A DNA stretch of 63,272 bases from Leidyana gryllorum EB-2025a (GCA_048772705.1 JBLWGC010000138.1:1-63272); one strand, 5' to 3'; shown: positions 8,091 through 15,653, numbered from the stretch's first letter. Translations and numbers: made by a program. The notes: generated by a model from the sequence alone, not told the origin.

Positions 8091-8229
8091 CCATTAGGCC
8101 ATAGCGCCGACTAGCGGAGCCGTCAAATGGGAGTGTGTAGCGATCAAGACAGGACATGGGCAGCTACGCCCGATGGTGGGTGTGGACAGACTTCACCCAC
8201 ATCTCCCATTCGAGACATCGGGGACATAC
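8091..8229. other. recurrent Arg-to-His spacer with Arg fragment
   Basis: Begins with the last 21 bases of a minus-strand Arg(ACG), then the spacer found between Arg and His at 6361, 30413, 48307 and, inverted, 14620-15060. Confidence 0.6.
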
Positions 8230-8301
8230 TATCCAAGCCAGGATTCGAGCCTGGGTTTGCACGGCCACAACGTGCTGTCCTAACCACTAGACGACTCGGA
8301 C
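8230..8301 (-). tRNA. trnH-GUG: tRNA-His (GTG)
   Basis: Loop TTGTGGC on GCACG/CGTGC, D arm GTCTAGTGGTTAGGAC. Acceptor GTCCGAG/CTTGGAT uses two G-T pairs. Confidence 0.85.
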
Positions 8302-8370
8302 AAATCTTTGAGCGAGGCGTAGAGGTAGCGCAGCATTGATCAGGATGGGATGGAACAGCCACTCCTCAAC

Positions 8371-8450
8371 TTCGGGTGGAACGGAATTTACTCGTGGAAT
8401 ATCTGATGCCACCACTACAGTCAGATACGTTACCATCTAAGCAGCCCGGG
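8371..8450 (-). pseudogene. tRNA-Tyr remnant
   Basis: Keeps ATCTGATGCC and CTACAGTCAGAT of Tyr, but T arm and acceptor are eroded. A second copy, at 17297, follows the LTR insertion. Confidence 0.6.
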
Positions 8451-8557
8451 CCGTAAGGGTACTTCGGGGTGGCACACCGCAGCCAGAACGACATCGGCGG
8501 TCGCAACGGAAGCCATTAACACTCTGGAACTCAGAAGGAAAGTAACCATGTGTCCTC

Positions 8558-8628
8558 TGCATCTGCCGGGAATCGAACCCGGGTCGTCTCGATGGCAACG
8601 AGACATTCTACCACTAGACCACAGATGC
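8558..8628 (-). tRNA. trnG-GCC: tRNA-Gly (GCC)
   Basis: 71 nt, loop TTGCCAT on TCTCG/CGAGA, acceptor GCATCTG/CAGATGC, B box GGTTCGATTCC. Confidence 0.95.
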
Positions 8629-8724
8629 GTAACACCTTGTTGTTGGAGCTCGTACACAATAACGGCCGTTTTGCTTCGAATGAGAAGACAGGGTCAAGTT
8701 GAGCGAGCTTGAGAGGCGCCTCGT

Positions 8725-8796
8725 GGGTACGTAACTCAGTGGTAGAGCATTTGACTGCAGATCAGCAAGTCCGTGGTTCAACTTCGCGCGTGCCCT
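8725..8796 (+). tRNA. trnC-GCA: tRNA-Cys (GCA)
   Basis: Loop CTGCAGA, acceptor GGGTACG/CGTGCCC with one G-T. One mismatch in the anticodon stem (ATTTGA) compared with 13081. Confidence 0.82.
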
Positions 8797-8913
8797 GAAG
8801 TTGAGATGAAACGCTGGAAGATGTTAAACCAACATTCCTGACCATAAGGGGTTGCAGAATCCTGCGCCAGCAAGAGGCGGGTTCCTATATTAACCTCTGA
8901 AACATTGTAGCTG

Positions 8914-8986
8914 GGTCTTGTAGCTCAGTCGGCAGAGCGTGTGGCTGTCAACCACAAAGTCGCAGGTGCGAAACCTGCCAGGACCG
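8914..8986 (+). pseudogene. tRNA-Asn body with GTC anticodon
   Basis: Asn acceptor and D arm, but loop CTGTCAA gives GTC (Asp) instead of GTT, and the B box is changed (GGTGCGAAA). Confidence 0.7.
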
Positions 8987-9101
8987 CTTTCAGAGGCACC
9001 CTAAACATTGACTGCGCTGCTCTCCCAATGGCACTTGTGGTCTGCGACCCTTCAAAGATGTAAGGTGGTTTGGATCCCGCCACGTGCAGCCGTACGTACT
9101 T

Positions 9102-9174
9102 TGGACGACCTGGGCATCGATCCCAGTACCTCTCGCATGCTAACCGAGCGCGCTACCATTTGAGCTAGTCGCCC
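9102..9174 (-). tRNA. trnA-AGC: tRNA-Ala (AGC)
   Basis: Loop TTAGCAT with T arm intact. One anticodon-stem mismatch and one D-arm change versus 30069. Confidence 0.75.
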
Positions 9175-9289
9175 ATTCAGCAAACCCCCGTACATCCAGT
9201 TCTTTTTACATGGTATGACCAATCTCCCAACTGCATCAATCACTTTCACCAGTTTGTGCTCCACTTTGCACAAACGAAGGCACGCAGGA

Positions 9290-9362
9290 AACGGCTGGAG
9301 GGACTCGAACCCTCAACCTTTGCCTTAGGAGGGCAACGCGCTATCCATTGCGCCACAACCGC
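9290..9362 (-). tRNA. trnR-CCU: tRNA-Arg (CCT)
   Basis: Loop CTCCTAA on TTGCC/GGCAA, A box TGGCGCAATGG, acceptor GCGGTTG/CAGCCGT. Next to Arg(TCG) at 9463, a pairing seen inverted at 23244/23415 and 41237/41410. Confidence 0.95.
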
Positions 9363-9462
9363 ATTCGGGACGCATCCGACTTTTGAGTGGGACGAAAGCG
9401 GGCTGCCCCGAGGTGTCTCCTCTTTCACCCAACCAGTATCCAGATGACCGAAGCCTATCCAT

Positions 9463-9535
9463 TTTGCGGTGGCCTAATGGAGAGGGCATCGGTCTTCGGA
9501 ACCGGGAGTTGTGGGTTCGAGTCCCATCCGCATCA
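9463..9535 (+). tRNA. trnR-UCG: tRNA-Arg (TCG), acceptor weakened
   Basis: Loop CTTCGGA and T arm good. The first two acceptor bases are TT where the copy at 23244 has GG, so two pairs are lost. Confidence 0.7.
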
Positions 9536-9705
9536 TAGCCTCTCACTCGGAAGACGTTCTGTTTCGACCGAGGCAAGCTTGCTAGCTGTATGGGGAGCCA
9601 CCACCGCGTATGTCGAGTTGAAGTGCTAGTGATATGATTTTCCTGCGAAAGTCCCGCAGCCCAAGAGAAGTGGCGAAGTTTCAGGAGTAGTGAGGACCAG
9701 TTCCG

Positions 9706-9777
9706 AGGTCGCGCCGGGAATCGAACCCAGGTCGGGAGATTCAGAGTCTCCAGTGCTAACCACTACACCACGCAACC
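9706..9777 (-). tRNA. trnQ-CUG: tRNA-Gln (CTG)
   Basis: Loop CTCTGAA on GGAGA/TCTCC, acceptor with one G-T, B box GGTTCGATTCC. Confidence 0.94.
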
Positions 9778-10020
9778 GCTTCAGCCCATCCCAAAAGAGT
9801 CGGTACAGCCATCCGGACCAGCGCACCTTCCGTCGGGATTCCCGTGCGAACTGTCAGGGTCTAGGTACACCCCCTTCTCGATGTCAGTATTTGGCTCTTG
9901 GAATGACTGTTTGGCGGGGTGGACGAAGGTCTGAGCGGCCGCTTCAATCCCAGTTATGGGGTTTTGCTGTGCACATCACTCGCTCTTTCGGCTAGTGACT
10001 GTTCACCTCAACTCTGAAGC
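9778..10020. other. spacer of the Ser(GCT) type
   Basis: Related to spacers near 28310, 46210, 56765 and 60820 (TTCCCGTGCGAA, GATGTCAGTATTTG). No tRNA body seen. Confidence 0.5.
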
Positions 10021-10094
10021 GGTCACATATTCCAGTCGGTTAGAGCGTGAGCCTGATAACTTCCGAGTCCGCGACTGGAGCCCGCGCGTGACCA
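10021..10094 (+). pseudogene. tRNA-Ile-like (GAT)
   Basis: Ile acceptor and D arm; GAT in the loop but the stem does not close, and the T arm (CCGCGACTGGAGCCC) is spoiled. Confidence 0.6.
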
Positions 10095-10194
10095 AGTGAG
10101 TGGATCTCTGATACAGATTCGCCCTGCACCCGAGGAAGGCCCAAGATTCCACGATCAATACGAATGGAATTTGTTACTAAGTCCGAGCTTCGTT

Positions 10195-10260
10195 GCCGCC
10201 CCAAGTCCGTCGGTAGAGCGCCAGACTTTTTAAGGGAAAACCGCGGCTTCGCGCCGCGCG
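10195..10260 (+). pseudogene. Lys-derived remnant
   Basis: Altered Lys body with GACTTTTTAAGG in place of the anticodon arm and no Lys T arm. Confidence 0.6.
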
Positions 10261-10441
10261 AGCAGTCCTAGTCAAGCTTGCTGAACCGTATGTGAAGCCA
10301 CAGGGCGCAAGATGTGCTGGATCTACACTAGTTCCTCACTCGGGCAAGTTGGCAACTGTCGATTCCGTCATGCTGCGAGGAGTGGGCTCACATACGGCCG
10401 CGATAAGTGCTTATTTTCACCGCCTTCCATGACTACCTACC
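10261..10441. other. spacer before tRNA-Phe
   Basis: Contains a decayed Ser 5' piece on the minus strand (about 10333-10352). The same spacer precedes Phe at 30871 and 48765. Confidence 0.4.
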
Positions 10442-10514
10442 GCCTCGGTAGCTCAGTTGCGAGAGCGCCAGACTGAAGATCTGGAAGTCCCGTGTTCGAT
10501 CCACGGCCGAGGCA
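10442..10514 (+). tRNA. trnF-GAA: tRNA-Phe (GAA)
   Basis: Loop CTGAAGA on CCAGA/TCTGG, acceptor GCCTCGG/CCGAGGC perfect. Its 3' end is the match of the retroelement primer site at 1471. Confidence 0.95.
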
Positions 10515-10578
10515 GAGACGTTGTGACATTTGGTGTCACTATCTCAAGTGTCCTCAGCGGTTTGCACGACCGACAGGC

Positions 10579-10650
10579 GGCTGTTTGGTCTAGTGGTATG
10601 ATTCTTCTTTCGTGTGGAAGAAGGCCTGTGTTCGACTCCCAGAAGAGCCC
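10579..10650 (+). pseudogene. tRNA-Pro body with CGT anticodon
   Basis: Loop TTCGTGT instead of TTCGGGT. Acceptor has an internal mismatch (GGCTGTT/AAGAGCC), shared with 31001, 48895 and 61617. Confidence 0.6.
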
Positions 10651-10788
10651 GTCTGATAGTTGTTGACTGAATGCCACGTCTCTCCAAGGTCGGCTACCAT
10701 ACGCGGCTCCCACTCGTATAATCCCGGATGAAGTCCAGACCAGCTGAGACAAAATCTGAGTTGCAGCAGTTGTGAGGGGCTGGAACTG

Positions 10789-10860
10789 CTCCGAGACCGG
10801 GAATCGAACCCGGGTCTTCCGCGTGACAGGCGGAAATACTAACCACTATACTATCTCGGA
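10789..10860 (-). tRNA. trnD-GUC: tRNA-Asp (GTC)
   Basis: 72 nt, matches consensus in every stem. Part of the Pro-Asp-Leu-Tyr block repeated at 31.0, 48.9 and 61.6 kb. Confidence 0.96.
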
Positions 10861-10954
10861 CGCTCTGAACACGCCGCCCTCCAACCCCAAAAGTCCTTCC
10901 ATTTTGAGATGTCAAGCACAGAAAACGCGTGGAGCGGCGAGCCAACAACATGCC

Positions 10955-11046
10955 GGCAAAGATGGCCGAGTTGCCCAAGACGCTGTGCTCAGACTGCAGT
11001 CCGAAAGCTCGAGGATCTGGGGTTAAGCCTTTCGAACCCCGGAGCA
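10955..11046 (+). pseudogene. tRNA-Leu (CAG) with enlarged T loop
   Basis: Leu D and anticodon arms, loop CTCAGAC, then a T arm whose GGGG/CCCC stem encloses about seven extra bases (GAGCCTT-like). No 3' acceptor strand. Form shared by 15562, 31373, 35873, 49267, 61949. Confidence 0.65.
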
Positions 11047-11054
11047 GTTGGACA

Positions 11055-11135
11055 GCGGGGGAAAGCTCAGTTGGTAGAGCATCTGACTGTAGTGCTGGCA
11101 TCAGATAGTCGGCGGTTCGGTTCCGTCCCACCGGA
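11055..11135 (+). tRNA. trnY-GUA: tRNA-Tyr (GTA) with intron, weak
   Basis: GTA followed by a 7-base insert before the 3' anticodon stem. Acceptor start and A box are altered (GGGGGAAAGC) and the T loop reads TTCGGTT. Confidence 0.65.
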
Positions 11136-11201
11136 TGGTTTTGGCACACAGCGTTGATAGGCCAACTAGACAACTCCGGCGAGGCTTCCATCTATTGTAG
11201 T

Positions 11202-11275
11202 TCGGAAAGGTTGGGAATCGATCCCAGAACCTTTCGTATACTAAGCCACCGTTTCATCATCTGGGCTAGCCTCCC
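11202..11275 (-). pseudogene. Ala-derived body with AGT anticodon
   Basis: T arm and spacing are those of Ala, loop TTAGTAT. D arm degraded. Family members at 15302, 36128, 37652, 62182, always near Tyr or Pro. Confidence 0.6.
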
Positions 11276-11364
11276 ACTGTGCCTACCTCATGGCATTGAG
11301 TGATACTTCACATAGTGAGACGAGTCTCTCGACTGTACCCAGCGGGTTGAACCACCGGCTAGGC

Positions 11365-11436
11365 GGCCGTTTGGTCTAGTGGTATGATCCTTCCTTAGGG
11401 TGGAAGGGGTCCTGGGTTCGATTCCCAGAACAGCCC
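11365..11436 (+). tRNA. trnP-AGG: tRNA-Pro (AGG)
   Basis: Loop TTAGGGT on CTTCC/GGAAG, T arm perfect. One C-A mismatch in the acceptor. Confidence 0.85.
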
Positions 11437-11537
11437 GTCTGATAGTTGTTGACGCAACACGGCACTCGACCCATCCCCGACAGCTAAGACAGGATCTGAG
11501 TTGTTGACTCAACAGGCTGCAACCCGGCCATCCGCCC

Positions 11538-11588
11538 AGACGCTACTGGGACTCGAACCCAGAATCCCCGGTTCCGTAGACCGATGCC
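11538..11588 (-). pseudogene. tRNA-Arg (ACG) truncated into Leu
   Basis: 3' two-thirds of Arg(ACG). At the D loop the sequence switches to the plus-strand Leu at 11585. Confidence 0.8.
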
Positions 11589-11668
11589 AGATGCCCGAGT
11601 GGTCTAAGGGGCCAGACTCAAGTTCTGGTAGGCGCAAGTCTGCATGGGTTCGAATCCCATTCTGTGCA
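11585..11668 (+). pseudogene. tRNA-Leu (CAA) with replaced 5' end
   Basis: From the A box on it equals the intact Leu(CAA) at 17472. The 5' acceptor strand GCACAGA is replaced by D-loop sequence of Arg, so the acceptor barely pairs. Confidence 0.75.
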
Positions 11669-11732
11669 ACGGCGATCATCCCCAAAAAAAAACTGGAAAA
11701 GGCCACAGTCGGTTGCATGCAGCCGAGTAATC

Positions 11733-11802
11733 GGCTGTTGCTCTGCTGGTTTGATCCTTCCTCAGAGTGGAAGGAGTCCTGGGTTCGATTCCAGAACAGC
11801 CC
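11733..11802 (+). pseudogene. tRNA-Pro body with AGA anticodon
   Basis: Loop TCAGAGT (AGA, Ser) on an intact CTTCC/GGAAG stem; D arm CTCTGCTGG is degraded. Truncated sister at 17645. Confidence 0.6.
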
Positions 11803-11943
11803 TATTGGTCGTCGTTTGACTTGACTGGACATGTTGCCCTCAGAACCAACACAGCCACCTCGTTAGCCCGCTTCGGTAGAGCAGTCAGGGCAACTAACAT
11901 CTCGAAAATCACATTTCGGCTACCTCTTCCATGTTGCAGACTG

Positions 11944-12015
11944 AGCAGTGTAGCTCAGTGGAAGAGTGTTAGGCTCATAACGCAAAGGTGCGTCGATCGA
12001 AACGACGCACTGCTA
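11944..12015 (+). tRNA. trnfM-CAU: initiator tRNA-Met (CAT), stem changes
   Basis: Initiator body with CAT, but GGG/CCC of the anticodon stem is AGG/CGC, which would weaken initiator identity. Confidence 0.65.
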
Positions 12016-12058
12016 AGTGTGCGCAGAAGGGAACAGTTGCAGGATAGATTGGCTCGTG

Positions 12059-12128
12059 AGCTGCTGCCCGAATCGAACCGGCGACCTTTCACTTACTAAG
12101 CGAATGCTCTGCCCCAAGCTAAGAAGGC
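12059..12128 (-). pseudogene. tRNA-Thr (AGT), acceptor broken
   Basis: Loop TTAGTAA with one stem change. The 3' acceptor strand is altered and shortened. Confidence 0.65.
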
Positions 12129-12256
12129 AATGTCAACTGGACATCACGAATGAGTCCCTATTGACGGAAGTTACTGAAGCACATTGTTCCACCACTCAAT
12201 ACTTCCACTGCTCCACATACCGGCCAATAGGGTGTAACTAAGTTTAGAGTTTCCTT

Positions 12257-12329
12257 GCCGCCCTAGCTCAGTCGGTAGAGCGCAAGACTTTTAATTTTGC
12301 AGTCGCGGGTTCGAGCCCCGCGGGCGGTG
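12257..12329 (+). tRNA. trnK-UUU: tRNA-Lys (TTT)
   Basis: Loop CTTTTAA; stem CAAGA/TTTTG uses one G-T pair. Acceptor and T arm perfect. Confidence 0.92.
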
Positions 12330-12389
12330 CAAGTCAATGTCTCTGGGAGTAAGAATGGAACCGTTGCCTACAACCACACTCTGCTGGAT

Positions 12390-12462
12390 TTCCACTGGCG
12401 GCACTTAAACCCGGATCCTTCGGGTGAAAGCCGCATATCCTAGCCGCTTAGACTACAGTGGA
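12390..12462 (-). tRNA. trnE-UUC: tRNA-Glu (TTC), T arm weak
   Basis: Loop CTTTCAC, acceptor pairs. T loop reads TTTAAGT and its stem has mismatches. Confidence 0.6.
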
Positions 12463-12632
12463 CGAGTGGTTGAGTTGGGGCTTCGGCCGAGAGCCGTACC
12501 GTCTTGGAAAAAATGGTATGTCGGCGTGATCAAGTGAGTGGATCTCTGATACAGATTCGGACTTAGTAACCAATTCCATTTGTATTGATCGTGGAATCTT
12601 GGGCCTTCCTCGGGTACGGGGCGAGCTTCCTT

Positions 12633-12699
12633 GCCGTCCCAAATCAGTCGGTAGAGCGCCAGCCTTTTGAAGGGAGAACCGCGGGTTCGGGCAGCGCGA
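12633..12699 (+). pseudogene. Lys-derived remnant
   Basis: Same altered Lys body as 19301, upstream of Ser at the usual distance. Confidence 0.6.
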
Positions 12700-12767
12700 G
12701 CGGTCCGAGTCAAGCTTGCTGAACCGTATGTGAAGCCACTGTCTGCGGCATGCCGAGTTCGGCCGTT

Positions 12768-12849
12768 GGCAACTTGCCCGAGTGGTTAAAGGGGTAGACT
12801 AGCAATCCACTGGGCCCGGCCCGCGCTGGTTCAAATCCAGCAGTTGTCG
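12768..12849 (+). tRNA. tRNA-Ser body with AGC anticodon
   Basis: Complete Ser frame with long variable arm. Loop CTAGCAA gives AGC (Ala) and the stem GTAGA/TCCAC has one mismatch. Confidence 0.7.
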
Positions 12850-12913
12850 TGCGATGTGATCGGAGGGTCAAACACCAACTCACGCATAAAACTCAACCAT
12901 GTGCTATCTCCTC

Positions 12914-12984
12914 TGCATCTGCCGGGAATCGAACCCGGGTGGTCTCGATCGTGACGAGACATTCTACCACTAGACCCTAGATGC
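12914..12984 (-). pseudogene. tRNA-Gly body with ACG anticodon
   Basis: Loop TCACGAT (ACG, Arg) with T33 lost, on an intact TCTCG/CGAGA stem. Acceptor has one change. Confidence 0.7.
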
Positions 12985-13080
12985 GGAATAGCTTGTTGTT
13001 GAAGCTCGTACACAATAACGGCCGTTTTGCTCCGAATGAGAAGACAGGGTCAAGTTGAGCGAGTATGAGAGGCGGCTCGT

Positions 13081-13152
13081 GGGTACGTAGTTCAGTGGTA
13101 GAGCAGCTGACTGCAGATCAGCAAGTCCGTGGTTCAACTCCGCGCGTGCCCT
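13081..13152 (+). tRNA. trnC-GCA: tRNA-Cys (GCA)
   Basis: Loop CTGCAGA on GCTGA/TCAGC. A box has one change (TAGTTCAGTGG). Confidence 0.9.
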
Positions 13153-13269
13153 GAAGTTGGGCTGAAAGGCTGGAAGATGTTAAACCAACATTCCTGACCA
13201 CAGTGGGTTGCAGAATCCTGCGGTAGAAAGAGCAGGGTCTTTATACTAACCTCTGAAACATTGTAGCTG

Positions 13270-13342
13270 GGTCTTGTAGCTCAGTCGGCAGAGCGTGTGG
13301 CTGTTAACCACAAAGTCACAGGTTCGAAACCTGCCAGGAGCG
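13270..13342 (+). tRNA. trnN-GUU: tRNA-Asn (GTT)
   Basis: Loop CTGTTAA on GTGG/CCAC, B box GGTTCGAAACC. One acceptor mismatch at the 3' end (CAGGAGC). Confidence 0.85.
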
Positions 13343-13405
13343 GGTTCTGCGACAGTGTACTCTCTAGACGGTATTTAAATACCGGCAGTTGCAGACTACG
13401 AAGTT

Positions 13406-13478
13406 TGGACGACCTGGGCATCGATCCGAGTACCTCTCACATGCTAAGCGAGCGCTCTACCATTTGAGCTAGTCGCCC
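13406..13478 (-). tRNA. trnA-AGC: tRNA-Ala (AGC)
   Basis: Loop TTAGCAT, acceptor intact; T stem has one mismatch (ATCCGAG). Confidence 0.87.
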
Positions 13479-13576
13479 GTTGTGCAGACATTGTACAGAC
13501 CCCATCGCATTTTTATGTTCTCAACATCGTATGATCACTCTCTCGACTGTATTCAGCGGGTTTCACGACCGACAGG

Positions 13577-13648
13577 GGCTGATTGGTCTAGTGGTGTGAT
13601 TATTCCTTAGGGTGGAAGAAGTCCTGGGTTCGATTCCCAGAACAGCCC
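13577..13648 (+). tRNA. trnP-AGG: tRNA-Pro (AGG)
   Basis: Loop TTAGGGT, T arm perfect. Acceptor GGCTGAT/AACAGCC has one mismatch, also in 30230. Confidence 0.82.
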
Positions 13649-13785
13649 CGTTGGTTGTCGGTTGACCCGATGGGATAAGCAGTTTTAGAAGTAACACAGC
13701 CACCTCGTCACCACTTCGGCACTCAAGGCAATTCTGCGGTAGAAAGAGGAGGGTCTCTATAATCACCTCTGAAATATTGTAGCTG

Positions 13786-13858
13786 GGTCTTGTAGCTCAG
13801 TCGGCAGAGCGTGTGGCTGTTAACCACAAAGTCGCAGGTTCGAAACCTGCCAGGACCG
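13786..13858 (+). tRNA. trnN-GUU: tRNA-Asn (GTT)
   Basis: Acceptor GGTCTTG/CAGGACC pairs with one G-T, loop CTGTTAA, B box GGTTCGAAACC. Same as 29895. Confidence 0.95.
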
Positions 13859-14024
13859 GTTTCAGATGCACCCTAAACACTGACTGCGCGGCTCTCCCAA
13901 TGGCATTTGTGGTATGCGACTCTTCAAAGATGTAAGGTGGTTTTGATCCCTCCAGGTGTTGGTAGAGTCGGGAGACTGCTCATAATATGTCAAGAAGCAC
14001 TAAATGCTATGGGGTCTGCATAGC

Positions 14025-14097
14025 GGGCGACTAGCTCAAATGATATAGCACTCGCTTAGCATGCAAGAGATACTGGGATCGATGCCCGGGTCGTCCA
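14025..14097 (+). tRNA. trnA-AGC: tRNA-Ala (AGC)
   Basis: Loop TTAGCAT, acceptor GGGCGAC/GTCGTCC. D loop reads ATGATATAGC and the anticodon stem has one mismatch. Confidence 0.8.
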
Positions 14098-14186
14098 AAC
14101 TACATGCAACCTTCGCTACAGAGAAACGCCCGCGGCGTGGTCAAAAAGTGTGAGTGTTGTTCTTGTAATCCAATCGACAAGCTACT

Positions 14187-14259
14187 GCCTACGTGGCGCA
14201 ATGGATAGCGTGTTGGACTTCTAATCCAAAGGTTGCGAGTTCGAATCTCGCAGGAGGTA
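14187..14259 (+). tRNA. trnR-UCU: tRNA-Arg (TCT)
   Basis: Loop CTTCTAA on TTGGA/TCCAA, A box GTGGCGCAATGG, B box AGTTCGAATC. Only TCT Arg in the window. Two acceptor pairs are imperfect with the start I chose. Confidence 0.8.
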
Positions 14260-14325
14260 GCCAAATGATCAGCAGCTTACTTCGATCACCTGGCTGACTC
14301 TAGCTGCCTTCGCCGTGGAATGTTG

Positions 14326-14398
14326 TCCACTGTAGTCTAAGTGGCTAGGATATGCGGCTCTCACCCGCACACTCCGGGTTCAAGTCCCGGCAGTGGAA
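14326..14398 (+). tRNA. trnE-CUC: tRNA-Glu (CTC)
   Basis: Loop CTCTCAC, acceptor TCCACTG/CAGTGGA, B box GGTTCAAGTCC as in plant Glu. All stems pair. Confidence 0.95.
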
Positions 14399-14432
14399 AT
14401 CCAGCTGAGTGTGCTTGCAGGCAACAGATCCA

Positions 14433-14505
14433 CACCGCCCGCGGGGCTCGAACCCGCGACTGCAAGATTAAGAGTCTTGCGCTCTACCGACTGAGCTAGG
14501 GCGGC
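14433..14505 (-). tRNA. trnK-CUU: tRNA-Lys (CTT)
   Basis: Identical in all stems to 5922. Converges on Glu at 14326. Confidence 0.96.
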
Positions 14506-14569
14506 AAGAAAGCAACGACACAAAACCCGATAGCCTGACAACTAAAGTGGCTTTGGTACCCACCAGCCT

Positions 14570-14617
14570 CAGCAAGTTGTGGCCGTGCATACCCAGGCCC
14601 GAATCCTGGCTTGGATA
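14570..14617 (+). pseudogene. tRNA-His 3' half
   Basis: Anticodon arm (TTGTGGC), T arm and acceptor strand of the degenerate His type. The 5' half is replaced by the GGTACCCACCAGCCTC spacer. Confidence 0.6.
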
Positions 14618-14694
14618 GTATGTCCCCGATGTTTTGAATGGGAGATGTGGGTGATGCCATCGGGCGTCGCTGCCCATGTCCTGTCTTGATCGCT

Positions 14695-15028
14695 GATTGG
14701 AGTTTGTGGGGTCCTGGGAGGGGTTTGGATCGGTGGTGACGCGGTGTTGGATTGGCGTGACCTCCTCAACTTGTTCCGACATGTCTGGTTCCTTGGAGGA
14801 TCGCCTTTGTAGGCGTAGGCTCTGTGATCGGGTTATTACGGGTATGATGAGTAGTAGAAGTTGTAGTAGATTAGTTGTAGTTTCGTTGATCTATAGTCAC
14901 TGATTAAGAGTGGCGCATCTCTCGCTCTGTCTATTCTTTTCTATTCTGTCTGTGCTTTTGTAGTTGTGTGCGGCATCGTCCCAATGGGCGATGCAGCTGG
15001 GTTGTGTCTGTGTGTCTATTACAGATCA
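14695..15028 (-). mobile_element. 334-bp insert with gag-like start (retroelement fossil)
   Basis: Interrupts the Arg-His spacer and is flanked by ATCGCT at 14689-14694 and 15029-15034, a likely 6-bp target-site duplication. On the minus strand a leader of about 245 bp is followed by an ATG at 14782 and a short polar frame (MSEQVEEVTPIQH) resembling the gag start of the left element in style. No LTR seen. Looks like a truncated or non-autonomous retroelement; family uncertain. Confidence 0.5.
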
Positions 15029-15063
15029 ATCGCTACACACTTCCATTTGACGGCTCCGCTAGT

Positions 15064-15136
15064 GGCGCTATGGCCTAATGGATATGGCATCGGTCTACGG
15101 AACCGGGGATTCTGGGTTCGAGTCCCAGTAGCGTCT
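15064..15136 (+). tRNA. trnR-ACG: tRNA-Arg (ACG)
   Basis: Loop CTACGGA, acceptor GGCGCTA/TAGCGTC with one G-T, B box GGTTCGAGTCC. Confidence 0.95.
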
Positions 15137-15194
15137 GGACGAATGGCCGGGTTGCAGCCTGTTGAGTGCCGTGTTGCGTCAACAACTATCAGAC

Positions 15195-15266
15195 GGGCTG
15201 TTCTGGGAATCGAACCCAGGACTTCTTCCACCCGAAGGAAGAATCATACCACTAGACCAAACAGCC
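15195..15266 (-). tRNA. trnP-CGG: tRNA-Pro (CGG)
   Basis: Loop TTCGGGT; every stem pairs. Tail-to-tail with Arg 15064. Confidence 0.95.
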
Positions 15267-15301
15267 GCCTAGATCACTCAATGCCATGAGGTAGGCACAG
15301 A

Positions 15302-15373
15302 GGGAGGCTAGCCCAGATGATGAAACGGTGCTTAGTGTACGAAAGGTTCTGGGATCGATTCTCAGCTCATCCG
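15302..15373 (+). pseudogene. Ala-derived body with AGT anticodon
   Basis: GGAGGCTAGCCCAG start, loop TTAGTGT, T loop TCGATTC. D arm does not fold as Ala. Confidence 0.55.
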
Positions 15374-15473
15374 AACTAGATAGATGGAACCCTCGGCGGA
15401 GTAGTCTAGTTGGCTCAACGCTGTCTGCCAAAACCATCAGGTTGAGTAGTACTTTGCCGATCACCACTCTACT

Positions 15474-15553
15474 TCCGGTGGGACGGAATCGAACCGCCGA
15501 CTATCTGATGCCAGCACTACAGTCAGATGCTCTACCAACTGAGCTACCCCCGG
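15474..15553 (-). tRNA. trnY-GUA: tRNA-Tyr (GTA) with 7-nt intron
   Basis: Acceptor CCGGGGG/CCACCGG, A box TAGCTCAGTTGG, stem TCTGA/TCAGA. GTA and G37 are followed by TGCTGGC, the intron, then A38. B box GGTTCGATTCC. Confidence 0.9.
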
Positions 15554-15561
15554 CCGTCCAA

Positions 15562-15653
15562 CTGCTCCGGGGTTCAAAAGGCTCAACCCCAGATCCTCGA
15601 CCTTTCGGACTGCGGTCTGAGCACAGCGCCTTAGACAACTCGGCCATCTTGCC
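15562..15653 (-). pseudogene. tRNA-Leu (CAG) with enlarged T loop
   Basis: Same form as 10955, nine bases from the Tyr gene. Loop CTCAGAC on CTGTG/CGCAG. Confidence 0.65.

Noticed and set aside
10021-10094. Functional Ile(GAT) tRNA
   Set aside because: Eukaryotes normally use AAT; the anticodon and T stems here do not close.
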